A DNA stretch of 64,000 nucleotides from Geminicoccaceae bacterium (GCA_028285265.1 JANQPX010000030.1:186001-250000), one strand, 5' to 3'; positions 26,168-34,254 are shown, numbered from the stretch's first letter. Notes: generated by a model from the sequence alone, not told the origin. Translations and numbers: made by a program.

Positions 26168-27177
26168 TGTAGGGACTCCAACGGACTGTCTTGATGCTGC
26201 GGATGATGGCAAGCGACCTGATGGGTCGGGCCGATCGCAGCGAGCCTTGGTGTTATGGATCGACAATCTTCCTCGACATAAGGGCAGCGAGCGGAGAATG
26301 CGCAGGCGATCGATGGCGCATGAGGGGCAGGCAGGGCGCCGGGCATAGTCGGCAGGCGAGGGCGTTGTCGCGCCGGTTTTCTAGAAGGAGGCGCATGTTG
26401 AGGCATGGCACGGTAAAGACCCTGGCTGTAGGGGTGTGCCATGGATGTCAGAAGATCGCTGGTCGTCCCGACTTCAACAAGACGTCCAGCGTACATGACA
26501 GCCATCTTTTCTGTCGTATGGGCGATGACGCCGAGATCATGACTAATCATGATGAGCGCCATTTGCCGCGCCGACACGAGGGCCAGAAGAAGATCCAAAA
26601 TGCCCCGTTGCAGGCTGACGTCGAGTGCCGTTGTTGGCTCGTCGGCGATCAAAAGATCAGGCTCGCACGCGAGGGCCATCGCGATCATGACCCGTTGACG
26701 CTGGCCGCCAGAGAGCTGATGCGGATAGAGGTTCGGAGAAAAACGCTCCGACTCCAGTCCGACTTGTGCAAGCAGCGATTTCGCAAGCTCCATCGCTTCG
26801 CGTCGACCGAGTCCAAGATGGAGGCGTGGCCCCTCGGCAATTTGAAAGCCGATCGTCTGCACGGGATTAAGTGCGGTCATGGGCTCCTGAAAGATCATCG
26901 CGATTCGCCGGCCTCGAAGCGCGCAAAGCCTCTCTTCCTCGGCGTTGAGAAGATCTTCTCCGGCGAACGTGATATGACCATGCGCTGATGCCATGTCTGG
27001 TAGGAGTCCCATGATGGCTAATGCCGTCATCGACTTGCCCGAGCCACTTTCGCCGACAATGCCGAGGCGTTCACCGGGCGCCAGCGCGAGGTCAAGCTCG
27101 CAAAGAACCGCTGCTTTGCCATGGGGCGTCTCGATATCAACGCTTAGCGTATGCAACTCAAGCAGTGGTGCCATCAT
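26164..27177 (-). CDS. Dipeptide-type ABC transporter ATPase (DppD family), orphan
   Basis: 337-residue ATPase of the DppD/OppD type: Walker A GESGSGKSM, signature LSGGQRQR, Walker B LLIADEPTTALD, switch SHDLG, and the C-terminal oligopeptide domain with CAFSARCPYVEEDC. Met replaces the usual Thr after the Walker A Lys-Ser, which is common in this family. Its stop overlaps the start of the ABC-aldehyde dehydrogenase fusion, so the two ATPases are coupled. No binding protein or permease gene is near, so this pair must serve permeases encoded elsewhere. Two adjacent ATGs (27177/27174) compete for the start; neither has a clear ribosome site. Confidence 0.9.
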   Translation of the reverse strand: MMAPLLELHTLSVDIETPHGKAAVLCELDLALAPGERLGIVGESGSGKSMTALAIMGLLPDMASAHGHITFAGEDLLNAEEERLCALRGRRIAMIFQEPMTALNPVQTIGFQIAEGPRLHLGLGRREAMELAKSLLAQVGLESERFSPNLYPHQLSGGQRQRVMIAMALACEPDLLIADEPTTALDVSLQRGILDLLLALVSARQMALIMISHDLGVIAHTTEKMAVMYAGRLVEVGTTSDLLTSMAHPYSQGLYRAMPQHAPPSRKPARQRPRLPTMPGALPAPHAPSIACAFSARCPYVEEDCRSITPRLAAIGPTHQVACHHPQHQDSPLESLH

Positions 27178-27915
27178 GCTGTCATGGGCTCGGATCCAAA
27201 CATGACGTTTCGGAACTAACGTAATGCACGGCCGGTTCAGGACGGGCTTAGCGCATCGGGTGGACCACAATGATGGGCTTCACCCTTGACAAGCCCGTCG
27301 ACGCCCACTGTCGATGGGCCGTCGGAAAGCGAACTCACGGCGGCGGCTGGGGCAGCAATCGCTAAACTCATGCCACAGACCGCAATCTTGGGAGCTAAAT
27401 AAACTGGTGGGCCGATGATCGCAACGGCCGACTGGCTGACACAGGATGATTGCTTGCGAGAAAAATCGCCCTGGTAGGCTTTGGTAAACTTAAGAGGTGA
27501 CAGCCGATGTTGACAACTAACTGCTTTTGGTTTGGTTGCTCGACGACATGGTTCGTCTCTTTGTTGTGTAGTACAGACACGCAACGACGGCGAAGACGAG
27601 GCCAGAGCGACTGCTCCTAGCATGATGAGGCATCCTTGTGCGGTAGACTTATCGTTGTCTCGATACTAAGCCGGTTGATTGGTATTGGCCAAGTCTGGCT
27701 TAAGCACTGAGCGTCTTTATCGCAAGAAATACGCGGGCAAACCGGTGATGTTGTGTTCGACGCCTCATCTCAGGACGCCTAGCTACGATGATCCATCGGC
27801 ACGTCCCATGCTCTTGCGCCGATGAGGCAAACATGGGCGTTTTCTGGTATGAAAGGCGCCTCACAGACGATCGGTGACACGGCGTGCGATCGGGAGGAGG
27901 CGAGAAACTGGCGCT
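27178..27915. other. Large divergent intergenic region before the nuclease-lar operon
   Basis: About 740 bases without a recognised gene. A minus-strand frame at 27237-27623 (128 codons) has no family resemblance, no good ribosome site and mixed codon character; I do not call it. The right half (about 27760-27845) holds a cluster of overlapping inverted repeats, listed separately as a candidate structured leader. The promoter of the minus-strand ATPase pair must lie at the left end. Confidence 0.5.
27762..27843 (+). promoter_or_regulatory. Candidate structured leader RNA (attenuator or riboswitch-like)
   Basis: The segment gccgatgaggc (27818-27828) can pair with gcctcatc (27762-27769) or with catcggc (27794-27800). 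It also lies in the loop and right flank of an imperfect hairpin cccatg...catggg (27805-27837) that runs into TTTT (27840-27843). Mutually exclusive pairings ending in a terminator-like hairpin are what cis-acting regulatory RNAs look like. The thermonuclease gene, first of the lar operon, starts about 70 bases later. No known riboswitch class was recognised. Confidence 0.35.
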
Positions 27916-28530
27916 ATGGAGATGATCACGCAGTGGCTTGGCACGTTCGGTGCCTATCTTTCGGATGTCGCTGACGCGGTTCTCGGCCTGCTCATTGCTT
28001 TGGTCGATGCAACAACAGCCGATCATCTCGAAGGCGCGGCGATCATGGCACTCCTGTTGCTCGGCCCTTCCTTGGCCATTGGTCTCGCTCGCGGCTTTTG
28101 GGAGGGGCTACGGATCGAATGGCGCCGTTATCGTGCCCAGCCGCGCGTCATTGATGGGGATACCCTCGATATTCGGGGCGAGCGCATTAGGCTCTTTGGG
28201 ATTGATACGCCTGAGCTTGGCCAGCCTTGGTGGGATGATCAGGGCAAGGAGCACGATGCTGGCTCGTCAGCTCGTGAAGCCCTGACATCGCTGATTGACG
28301 GCAAACGCTTGTCGGTCAAAGTTTTGCGCGAGGACAAGTATCGGCGCAGCCTTGCGATCGTGAAGGTTGACGGCCGAGATGTCGCCCGGTCGTTGGTCAG
28401 CCAAGGCTGGGCCTTTGCGTCACCTGGCAGCACACGATATCGGCGGACTGAAAACGCTGCGCGCCGTCGGCGCCGAGGCTTTTGGCGTGGCGACGTGATG
28501 ATGCCTTGGGACTTCCGTGCGGCAGCCTAG
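27916..28530 (+). CDS. Membrane-anchored thermonuclease-family protein (SNase-like)
   Basis: 204-residue protein. One or two hydrophobic segments in the first 60 residues (LGLLIALV, IMALLLLGPSLAIGLARGF) anchor it in the membrane. The rest is a staphylococcal-nuclease fold: VIDGDTLDIRGERIRLFGIDTPE, then EDKYRRSLAIVKVDGRDVARSLVSQGWAF. The catalytic set of SNase (Arg, Glu, Arg) is present as Arg in RIRLF, Glu in DTPE and Arg in KYRR. A basic tail follows. The start is unsure: ATG 27916 lies 15 bases after a strong GGGAGGAGG, and GTG 27874 is an alternative. It leads a probable operon with larCEB. Confidence 0.85.
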   Translation: MEMITQWLGTFGAYLSDVADAVLGLLIALVDATTADHLEGAAIMALLLLGPSLAIGLARGFWEGLRIEWRRYRAQPRVIDGDTLDIRGERIRLFGIDTPELGQPWWDDQGKEHDAGSSAREALTSLIDGKRLSVKVLREDKYRRSLAIVKVDGRDVARSLVSQGWAFASPGSTRYRRTENAARRRRRGFWRGDVMMPWDFRAAA

Positions 28531-28582
28531 GCTAGGAGAAGGCATGGTGATGGATCAGGTGGACAGGGCAGGAGGAGGCGTC

Positions 28583-28924
28583 ATGAGAGCGCTTCACCGA
28601 GATAAATCGGCGCTCGTGATGTCTCATCCATGGGACAGCGGAACGGCGCGCTTCTCGGGGCCCATGGGGGGCAACACGTTGACGACCACCAGCGCTGTTT
28701 TGGCCTTCGCACTTGATCGATTGGAGGACGGAGCGCGGAAGGACGATGTGGTTGCGCGTTGCCCTATGATTGTTTCGATGCTCACTTGTGACGGATTCGA
28801 CACCGATTTGCGGGCCAGCGAGAAGATGATGTCGAACATCAGGTTTACCTTTGCCGACTGGGCTGCCGACGTCAGCGCAACGGAACCATCGCCGCAACGG
28901 TTTAGCCAGTTAGCTGAGCGTTAA
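28583..28924 (+). CDS. Unknown small protein in the lar operon
   Basis: 113-residue soluble protein with no family I recognise. It has two cysteines in its middle (VARCPMIVSMLTCDGF) and the helical segments LTTTSAVLAFALDRLEDGARKDDVV and RASEKMMSNIRFTFADWAADV. No signal peptide or membrane segment. The start is 28583, where GGAGGAGG precedes the ATG closely; ATG 28544 (AGGAG upstream) would add 13 residues. It begins just after the nuclease gene, and its TAA stop shares one base with the larC ATG, so it is coupled to cofactor synthesis genes. A role in nickel handling or in the pincer cofactor pathway is a positional guess. Confidence 0.75.
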   Translation: MRALHRDKSALVMSHPWDSGTARFSGPMGGNTLTTTSAVLAFALDRLEDGARKDDVVARCPMIVSMLTCDGFDTDLRASEKMMSNIRFTFADWAADVSATEPSPQRFSQLAER

Positions 28925-30141
28925 TGAAAAGCACACTCCATCTCCATTTGGATCCCGTCGGCGGCTTGGCTGGCGACATGTTTGTTGCTGCACTGCTCGA
29001 CGCCTGGCCGGCGCTCGCCGACGGCGCGATCGCGGCGATCCGCTCGGCGGGGCTTGGCGATGAGGTGCGCATCCAACACCGGCCGCACCATGATGATGTT
29101 TTGGTCGGTAGCCGATTTTCTGTTGTCTCAACACAGGGAAAATCCGATCATCACGCGCATGTGCACTGGCGCGACTTACGCGAGAACCTGCGGTCAGCCG
29201 CACTAAATGCTCCTGTGCGCGATCGTGCCCTTGCAATTTTCTCTCATCTGGCTGAAGCGGAGGCCGGAGTTCATGGCGTTGCCGTCGATGATGCGACGTT
29301 CCACGAAGTCGGGGCCTGGGATTCGATTGCCGATATTGTTGCGGCTGCCTTTCTTATCGAAACCACCGGTGCTGAGCATTGGTCTGTCGGGTCCTTGCCG
29401 CTTGGTCGTGGTAAGGTGCAGTGCGCTCACGGCGAGTTGCCGGTTCCAGCCCCTGCGACCGTGAGGCTTCTCGAGGGGTTCACCTTTCATGATGACGGTC
29501 GATCGGGCGAGCGCGTGACCCCGACCGGAGCTGCGATCCTCAAGCATCTCATCCCATCGGGTGGCCCCTCGTCATTGTCAGGCCGCTTGACCAAAACCGG
29601 GCATGGTTTCGGCATGCGAAAGCTTGACGGCATCAGCAATGTCCTTCGGGTTATGGCTTTCGAGGTCTTTGGTGATGAAGAACAGCTTGAAACCAACGAT
29701 AGCGTTGCCGTTCTGAGCTTTGAGATTGATGATCAGACACCTGAAGATCTGGCAATCGGCCTCGATCGTTTGCGCGCGCGTGACGATGTATTGGACATTG
29801 TGCAGACCCCAGTATTTGGCAAGAAGGGACGGCTTACAACCTCGTTACGTCTCCTCGTTCGACCCGAATCACTTGAGAATGTGATCGAGACTTGCTTTGC
29901 CCAGACAACCACGCTCGGTGTGCGTTGGCATATCGAGCAACGGGTCGTCCTCCCCCGTCGCATGGCGACGTCGGATGCCGGTGTTGCCGTCAAGCTCGCC
30001 CGGCGTCCTCATGGGTCTGTGACGGCAAAGGCGGAAAGTGCCGACGTTGCAGATCTTGCCGACTATGCCGAACGCGACCAGATGAAACGATCGGCGGAGT
30101 TGGAGACGCTCTCCCGGCTGGGCAAGGAGGATCAGACATGA
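28924..30141 (+). CDS. larC: Nickel-pincer cofactor biosynthesis protein LarC (nickel insertase)
   Basis: 405-residue LarC, which inserts Ni into the pyridinium dithiocarboxylate mononucleotide made by LarB and LarE, in a CTP-dependent reaction. Family features are the N-terminal LHLDPVGGLAGDMFVAALLDA, the FHEVGAWDSIADIVAAAFL block, PAPATVRLLEGF and the C-terminal RLLVRPES...VIETCFAQTTTLGVR region. It is one continuous frame, unlike Lactobacillus plantarum larC, where two frames are joined by a programmed frameshift. A His-rich DHHAHVHW stretch near residue 77 may bind metal. Its stop overlaps the larE start as ATGA. Confidence 0.93.
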   Translation: MKSTLHLHLDPVGGLAGDMFVAALLDAWPALADGAIAAIRSAGLGDEVRIQHRPHHDDVLVGSRFSVVSTQGKSDHHAHVHWRDLRENLRSAALNAPVRDRALAIFSHLAEAEAGVHGVAVDDATFHEVGAWDSIADIVAAAFLIETTGAEHWSVGSLPLGRGKVQCAHGELPVPAPATVRLLEGFTFHDDGRSGERVTPTGAAILKHLIPSGGPSSLSGRLTKTGHGFGMRKLDGISNVLRVMAFEVFGDEEQLETNDSVAVLSFEIDDQTPEDLAIGLDRLRARDDVLDIVQTPVFGKKGRLTTSLRLLVRPESLENVIETCFAQTTTLGVRWHIEQRVVLPRRMATSDAGVAVKLARRPHGSVTAKAESADVADLADYAERDQMKRSAELETLSRLGKEDQT

Positions 30142-30959
30142 CGACTTTGCTTCATCGTCTCGACGCGTTGCATCGGACGCTTGACCATGCTGCTCCTGTG
30201 GCCGTCGCCGTCTCTGGGGGCGTCGACAGTATGACCCTCGCTTTTATTGCCCATCGCAGGCTTGAAGCGCGTAGCGTGTTTTTCCATGCCGTTTCACCGG
30301 CGGTGCCGTCAGCCGCAACCAGTCGCGTCGAGGACTATGCGGCGCGGGAGGGCTGGGCTTTGACCCTACTTAATGCGGGTGAGTTCGCCGATGAGCGTTA
30401 CATGGCCAATCCGGCGAACCGTTGTTACTTCTGCAAAAGCAATTTGTACGCCACGCTCTCAAAGCATACGCGCACGCAGCTGCTCTCTGGCACCAATCTT
30501 GATGATCTTGGTGACTGGCGACCGGGATTGAAAGCGGCTGAGGCCGAGGGGGTCCGTCATCCCTTTGTCGAGGCCGAGATTGATAAGGCAACGATTCGGG
30601 GACTTGCCGCTCATTTTGGCTTGAGTGACCTGGCAGGGTTGCCTGCTGCGCCATGCCTCTCCAGTCGGATTGAGACGGGCATTGGGATCGATGCACGACT
30701 CCTCCCGCGCATCGATGAGGTCGAAACGCTCCTGCGGAATCATCTTAGCCCCAGGACGGTACGTTGCCGAATGCGGGCGGAGGGTTTCGTCATTGAACTC
30801 GATCCAACGACCTTAGAGGGACTTTCCGTAGAAGCGCGGCAGAAGTGGGCTCAAAGGATCGGGGAGATCGTCGGCGAACCAAAGGCTGGCGCCATTGCGT
30901 TCGAGCCCTATCGACGCGGCAGTGCATTCCTTCGTGATCAAGCCAAGGCTGAACGATGA
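30138..30959 (+). CDS. larE: Nickel-pincer cofactor sulfur transferase LarE, three-cysteine type
   Basis: 273-residue ATP-dependent sulfur transferase. The PP-loop motif SGGVDS is at 26-31. Cysteines sit at RCYFC (Cys96, Cys99) and PCLSSR (Cys173); only the last corresponds to the sacrificial cysteine of L. plantarum LarE. From memory, three-cysteine LarE proteins hold a [4Fe-4S] cluster and recycle their sulfur instead of giving up the cysteine, so this enzyme probably works catalytically. ATG at 30138 overlaps the larC stop as ATGA and has AAGGAGG upstream. The larB start overlaps its own stop in the same way. Confidence 0.93.
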   Translation: MTTLLHRLDALHRTLDHAAPVAVAVSGGVDSMTLAFIAHRRLEARSVFFHAVSPAVPSAATSRVEDYAAREGWALTLLNAGEFADERYMANPANRCYFCKSNLYATLSKHTRTQLLSGTNLDDLGDWRPGLKAAEAEGVRHPFVEAEIDKATIRGLAAHFGLSDLAGLPAAPCLSSRIETGIGIDARLLPRIDEVETLLRNHLSPRTVRCRMRAEGFVIELDPTTLEGLSVEARQKWAQRIGEIVGEPKAGAIAFEPYRRGSAFLRDQAKAER

Positions 30960-31606
30960 GTGAGGATCAGATCAAGTTGGATTGGGAGCGCCGTCGACGC
31001 CTCGGTTTTGATGAGGCCGTCTTTTGTGCGGGGAAGTCAACGGAGCAGCTATCAGCGATTCTCGATCAGGTAGCGGCAGCCGAGGAGCGGATGCTGCTCA
31101 CGCGTCTTGACCAAGAGCAGTTCGACAAGCTTCCGGACGTTCACCGCCATGCCCTTGATTATGATTCCCTCTCGCGGACCGCATTTTTTGGTCGGCAGGA
31201 TGAGACTTCCGGCCGGCGCGCCGCGGTGGTGACTGCAGGGACGTCAGATGTACCCGTAGCGACCGAGGCGATCCGAACATTGGCCTTCAACGGCATTGGC
31301 GCTCTCTCGATTCATGATGTCGGTGTTGCCGGGCTTTGGCGTTTGATCGAACGGATTGACGAGATCAAGACGATGCCGGTTGTCATTGTCGTTGCAGGCA
31401 TGGATGGAGCTTTGCCGAGTGTTATTGGGGGGCTCGTGTCCAGCGTCGTCATCGCGGTGCCGACGTCGATCGGCTATGGCGCATCGCATGACGGGGCAAC
31501 GGCCTTGAACGCCGCGCTTGCCTCTTGCGCTCCAGGTCTCTTGGTTTGCAACATCGATAATGGTTATGGCGCCGCCTGCGCGGCGATGCGGGTGCTGTGC
31601 CGCTAG
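30956..31606 (+). CDS. larB: Nickel-pincer cofactor biosynthesis protein LarB
   Basis: 216-residue LarB, a carboxylase/hydrolase related to AIR carboxylase (PurE) that starts the pathway from nicotinate adenine dinucleotide. The PurE-like body is visible as VVTAGTSDVPVATEAIRTLAFNG, VVIVVAGMDGALPSVIGGLV and AVPTSIGYGASHDGATALNAALASCAPG, ending with CNIDNGYGAACAAMRV. The N-terminal AVFCAGKSTEQL is typical. ATGA overlap with larE. It ends the operon; its TAG stop lies within a CTAG that also holds the TAG stop of the convergent pseudouridine synthase. No larA is in the window. Confidence 0.94.
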   Translation: MSEDQIKLDWERRRRLGFDEAVFCAGKSTEQLSAILDQVAAAEERMLLTRLDQEQFDKLPDVHRHALDYDSLSRTAFFGRQDETSGRRAAVVTAGTSDVPVATEAIRTLAFNGIGALSIHDVGVAGLWRLIERIDEIKTMPVVIVVAGMDGALPSVIGGLVSSVVIAVPTSIGYGASHDGATALNAALASCAPGLLVCNIDNGYGAACAAMRVLCR

Positions 31607-32640
31607 CGGGGACGAGCCAGTGTTAGCGTCTCGGTCTTCCGACCATGATTGCTTCGTTTGGTCGATGCGCCACGCTTGGACGGTGTCCGTTTGGGCGCCG
31701 CGCCGATCTTATCGTTCGATTGGCGATGGGACGTCGCCTTCTGATCGCCATGCTTGTCCCGCGCATTTGCGCGTGAATCCCGCGATCTCGGCTCGTCGGC
31801 AGCTGGTGCCTTCTTGCTCACGGTTTTCTCGTTCTGCTGCGCAGCTTTGAGGCGTCTTTTCCGGTGACTGGACGGCGTATCGGACCTCAGGACGAGGCCG
31901 ACTTGCTCACGCATCACTTTGGTTTTGATCTCGTTGACAGCACCCTTCTCAAGCTTGCCCAGATGAAACGGGCCAAAACTCACCCTGATCAAGCGGTTCA
32001 CCGGCCAGCCGAAATGCTCCATGACCCGACGGATTTCGCGATTTTTACCTTCACGAAGTGCGACTTGAAGCCAGGCATTCCTGCCGACTGCCCGCTCGAG
32101 GCTCGCCTCGATCGGTCCATAATCAAAGCCGTCGATGGAGATACCGTTTTTGAGTGAGGCAAGTTTTGCTTCATCGATATCGCCGTGGACACGGACGCGA
32201 TAGCGTCGCTGCCAGCCCGTCGATGGTAGTTCCAGTTGGCGCTTTAGCCCGCCATCATTGGTGAGGAGCAATAGGCCTTCTGAGTTCATATCAAGGCGAC
32301 CAATCGGCATGAGGCGAGGCAGGCCGTCGGGAATCAGCTCATTGATGGTTTTGCGTCCATCGGGATCACTTGCCGCGGTTAGATAGCCTTTAGGTTTGTG
32401 AAAGCGAAACAGGCGTGAGTGACCTTCGGCCGGCAGCGGCTTGCCATCAACTTCGATGACCGACGCGCCGGTGACAGTCACGGCCGGGCTGGTCAGAACC
32501 TCGCCGTCTAATGTGACGCGACCATCGGCAATCCAACGTTCTGCATCTCGGCGCGAGCATAGCCCTGCCCGCGCAATCCGTTTCGCAATTCTTTCGGATT
32601 GGGGGGCGTTGCCCTCGGGTTGACGTGTTATGTCAGGCAC
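31603..32640 (-). CDS. rluB: 23S rRNA pseudouridine synthase (RluB/RsuA family)
   Basis: 345-residue pseudouridine synthase. An N-terminal S4 RNA-binding domain (ERIAKRIARAGLCSRRDAERWIADGRVTLDG) is followed by the catalytic domain with GRLDMNSEGLLLLTNDG, holding the catalytic Asp in RLD, and REGKNREIRRVMEHFGWPVNRLIRVSFGPF, which is the RluB/RluE/RsuA signature. Residues from about 255 onward are a Lys/Arg/Ser-rich tail of unknown structure, likely RNA-binding. RluB modifies U2605 in E. coli; the exact site here is inferred. It converges with larB on a shared CTAG. The peptidase C26 gene lies 5 bases upstream on the same strand. Confidence 0.88.
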   Translation of the reverse strand: MPDITRQPEGNAPQSERIAKRIARAGLCSRRDAERWIADGRVTLDGEVLTSPAVTVTGASVIEVDGKPLPAEGHSRLFRFHKPKGYLTAASDPDGRKTINELIPDGLPRLMPIGRLDMNSEGLLLLTNDGGLKRQLELPSTGWQRRYRVRVHGDIDEAKLASLKNGISIDGFDYGPIEASLERAVGRNAWLQVALREGKNREIRRVMEHFGWPVNRLIRVSFGPFHLGKLEKGAVNEIKTKVMREQVGLVLRSDTPSSHRKRRLKAAQQNEKTVSKKAPAADEPRSRDSRANARDKHGDQKATSHRQSNDKIGAAPKRTPSKRGASTKRSNHGRKTETLTLARPR

Positions 32641-32645
32641 AGTGT

Positions 32646-33374
32646 TTAGATCTCCTTATCACACGCCTGAACCATGGCTCGGAAGATGGCGTCATCGGCT
32701 GAGGAGATACTGTATTCAGGATGCCACTGAACACCGAGGCAAAAGCGCCTATCCGGGACCTCAATCGCTTCGACCACCCCATCGGGCGCGCGGCCGCTGA
32801 CAACGACGCCGGCGCCGACATCACCGGCGGCTTGGTGATGCGCACTGTTCACAGCGAGCGTTGAGGCACCACTGACGAGACGGTGGAGCAGTGTCCCAGT
32901 TTCAACATCGACCTCATGGCCAGGCTCGGTTCTGGGATTGGGTTGCTCATGAGCGAGACAGTCGGCGATCTCGTCAGGGATGTGCTGAATGAGCGTACCG
33001 CCGAGGGCTACGTTTAGAAGCTGTTGGCCACCGCAGATGCCGAGCACTGGACGGTCCGCGTCAAGAAATCCTTTCAGGATCGAAAGCTCGAAAGCCGTTC
33101 GTCGGTCTTTCGTCGTCACCGTCTCATGCCGATCGGCAGCTCCATAGAGCGAGGGGTCGACGTCGAACGCGCCGCCGGTTACCACGAGACCGTCGAGCAG
33201 TTCGAGGTAATCATCGGTAAGCGCGACATCATGGGGCAGCGGCAGGGGCAATCCGCCGGCTCGGCTGATAGCGTCGCAATAGTTCTCGCGGATCGCATAC
33301 CAGGGCAGTTTGGAAAAACCACCCGGTGGTTCCGCATCCAGGGTCAAGCCGATGCGCGGGCGGCGGGACGTCAT
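32646..33374 (-). CDS. Class-I glutamine-amidotransferase-like hydrolase (peptidase C26, PuuD-like)
   Basis: 242-residue gamma-glutamyl-hydrolase-like protein. The nucleophile elbow is GICGGQQLLN with Cys near 115; the catalytic His-Glu pair is in QWHPEY near the C-terminus. The early WYAIRENYCDAISRAGGLPLPLPHD and LLDGLVVTGGAFDVDPSLYG segments match the PuuD/YvdE family that splits gamma-glutamyl amides, for example gamma-glutamyl-GABA in putrescine breakdown. No other put or puu gene is present, so the substrate is open. It is closely linked to the pseudouridine synthase and divergent from the DUF599 gene. Confidence 0.88.
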   Translation of the reverse strand: MTSRRPRIGLTLDAEPPGGFSKLPWYAIRENYCDAISRAGGLPLPLPHDVALTDDYLELLDGLVVTGGAFDVDPSLYGAADRHETVTTKDRRTAFELSILKGFLDADRPVLGICGGQQLLNVALGGTLIQHIPDEIADCLAHEQPNPRTEPGHEVDVETGTLLHRLVSGASTLAVNSAHHQAAGDVGAGVVVSGRAPDGVVEAIEVPDRRFCLGVQWHPEYSISSADDAIFRAMVQACDKEI

Positions 33375-33481
33375 GAACAGATTGAACTCCTCTCGACAGG
33401 CAGCCTACAGGTAGGATGGCATGCGACCAAACGCAATGACATCAAGGTCGTCGTGACGCTTTATGACTTTCTTCACCGTAA

Positions 33482-34240
33482 ATGGATATCTTGAATAAAC
33501 CCTTCACGGGAGCCCATGTTGTGACCGACTATCAGATCGAGCTATTCGGGCACGGCGTCAATCTCGCCGACCTTGCGGCCCCCCTTTTGTTCCTTGTGGT
33601 CTGGTTCGGCTATACATGGTTTGCTGATCGCGAACGTGATGTCCACAATCTGACAACGGCCATGCGCGACTACCGTCTTCTCTGGATGAAGCGCATGCTC
33701 GACCGTGACGTGCGCATGGTGGATACGCAAATTCTCGGCAATCTGATGCGAAGCATGTCCTTCTTCGCGTCGACCACGATGTTCATTATCGCTGGATTGG
33801 TCGCCGTCCTTGGGGCTCGGGACAAGGCGATGGCTGTGCTGGATGAGTTACCCTTCACGGTTAACGCCTCCGTTCAGCTATGGGATTTGAAAGTCCTCCT
33901 CTTAATCAGCATTTTTGTTTACGCCTTTTTCAAGTTCACTTGGGCGTTTCGCCACTACAATTACTGTTTGATTCTTGTTGGGGCCGTTCCGGCGCATGAT
34001 CGGTTGGATGAGGAATGTCATCGAATTGCTGAGCGCGCAGCCCATATCGCGACATCAACAGGACGGCACTTCAATCGCGGTATTCGGGCCTATTACTTCG
34101 GTCTTGCCGCGTTGAGTTGGTTTCTTCATCCCGTCATTTTCATCCTGCTCACCGGTTGGGTGGCGTTGGTTCTTTATCGGCGCGAACACCGTTCCAATCT
34201 TTTGGAAACTCTTGGCAAGCCCAACATCCAGGGTCTTTGA
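33482..34240 (+). CDS. DUF599-family membrane protein
   Basis: 252-residue inner-membrane protein with about four hydrophobic segments (DLAAPLLFLVVWFGYTWF, FASTTMFIIAGLVAVLGA, LLISIFVYAFFKFTWAFR, ALSWFLHPVIFILLTGWVALVLY). The R-DVHNLTTAMRDYRLLWMKRML region, the DTQILGNLMRSMSFFASTT stretch and the FTWAFRHYNYC turn are the recognised DUF599 features. Function unknown. Monocistronic; a palindrome lies directly after the stop. Confidence 0.85.
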   Translation: MDILNKPFTGAHVVTDYQIELFGHGVNLADLAAPLLFLVVWFGYTWFADRERDVHNLTTAMRDYRLLWMKRMLDRDVRMVDTQILGNLMRSMSFFASTTMFIIAGLVAVLGARDKAMAVLDELPFTVNASVQLWDLKVLLLISIFVYAFFKFTWAFRHYNYCLILVGAVPAHDRLDEECHRIAERAAHIATSTGRHFNRGIRAYYFGLAALSWFLHPVIFILLTGWVALVLYRREHRSNLLETLGKPNIQGL

Positions 34241-34241
34241 G

Positions 34242-34254
34242 AGACAAATTGTCT
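34242..34254 (+). promoter_or_regulatory. 13-base palindrome upstream of the EndoQ-UvrD gene
   Basis: agacaa-a-ttgtct is a perfect 6+1+6 inverted repeat followed by atatat. It starts right after the DUF599 stop and lies 131 bases before the EndoQ-UvrD start. It could be an operator, but it is not the GAAC-N7-GTTC LexA box known from alphaproteobacteria. No T run follows, so it is not a terminator. Confidence 0.25.

Noticed and set aside
27237..27623. 128-codon minus-strand frame with an alanine-rich, signal-like stretch near its end
   Set aside because: Mixed codon character, no ribosome site, no family resemblance; could not be supported.
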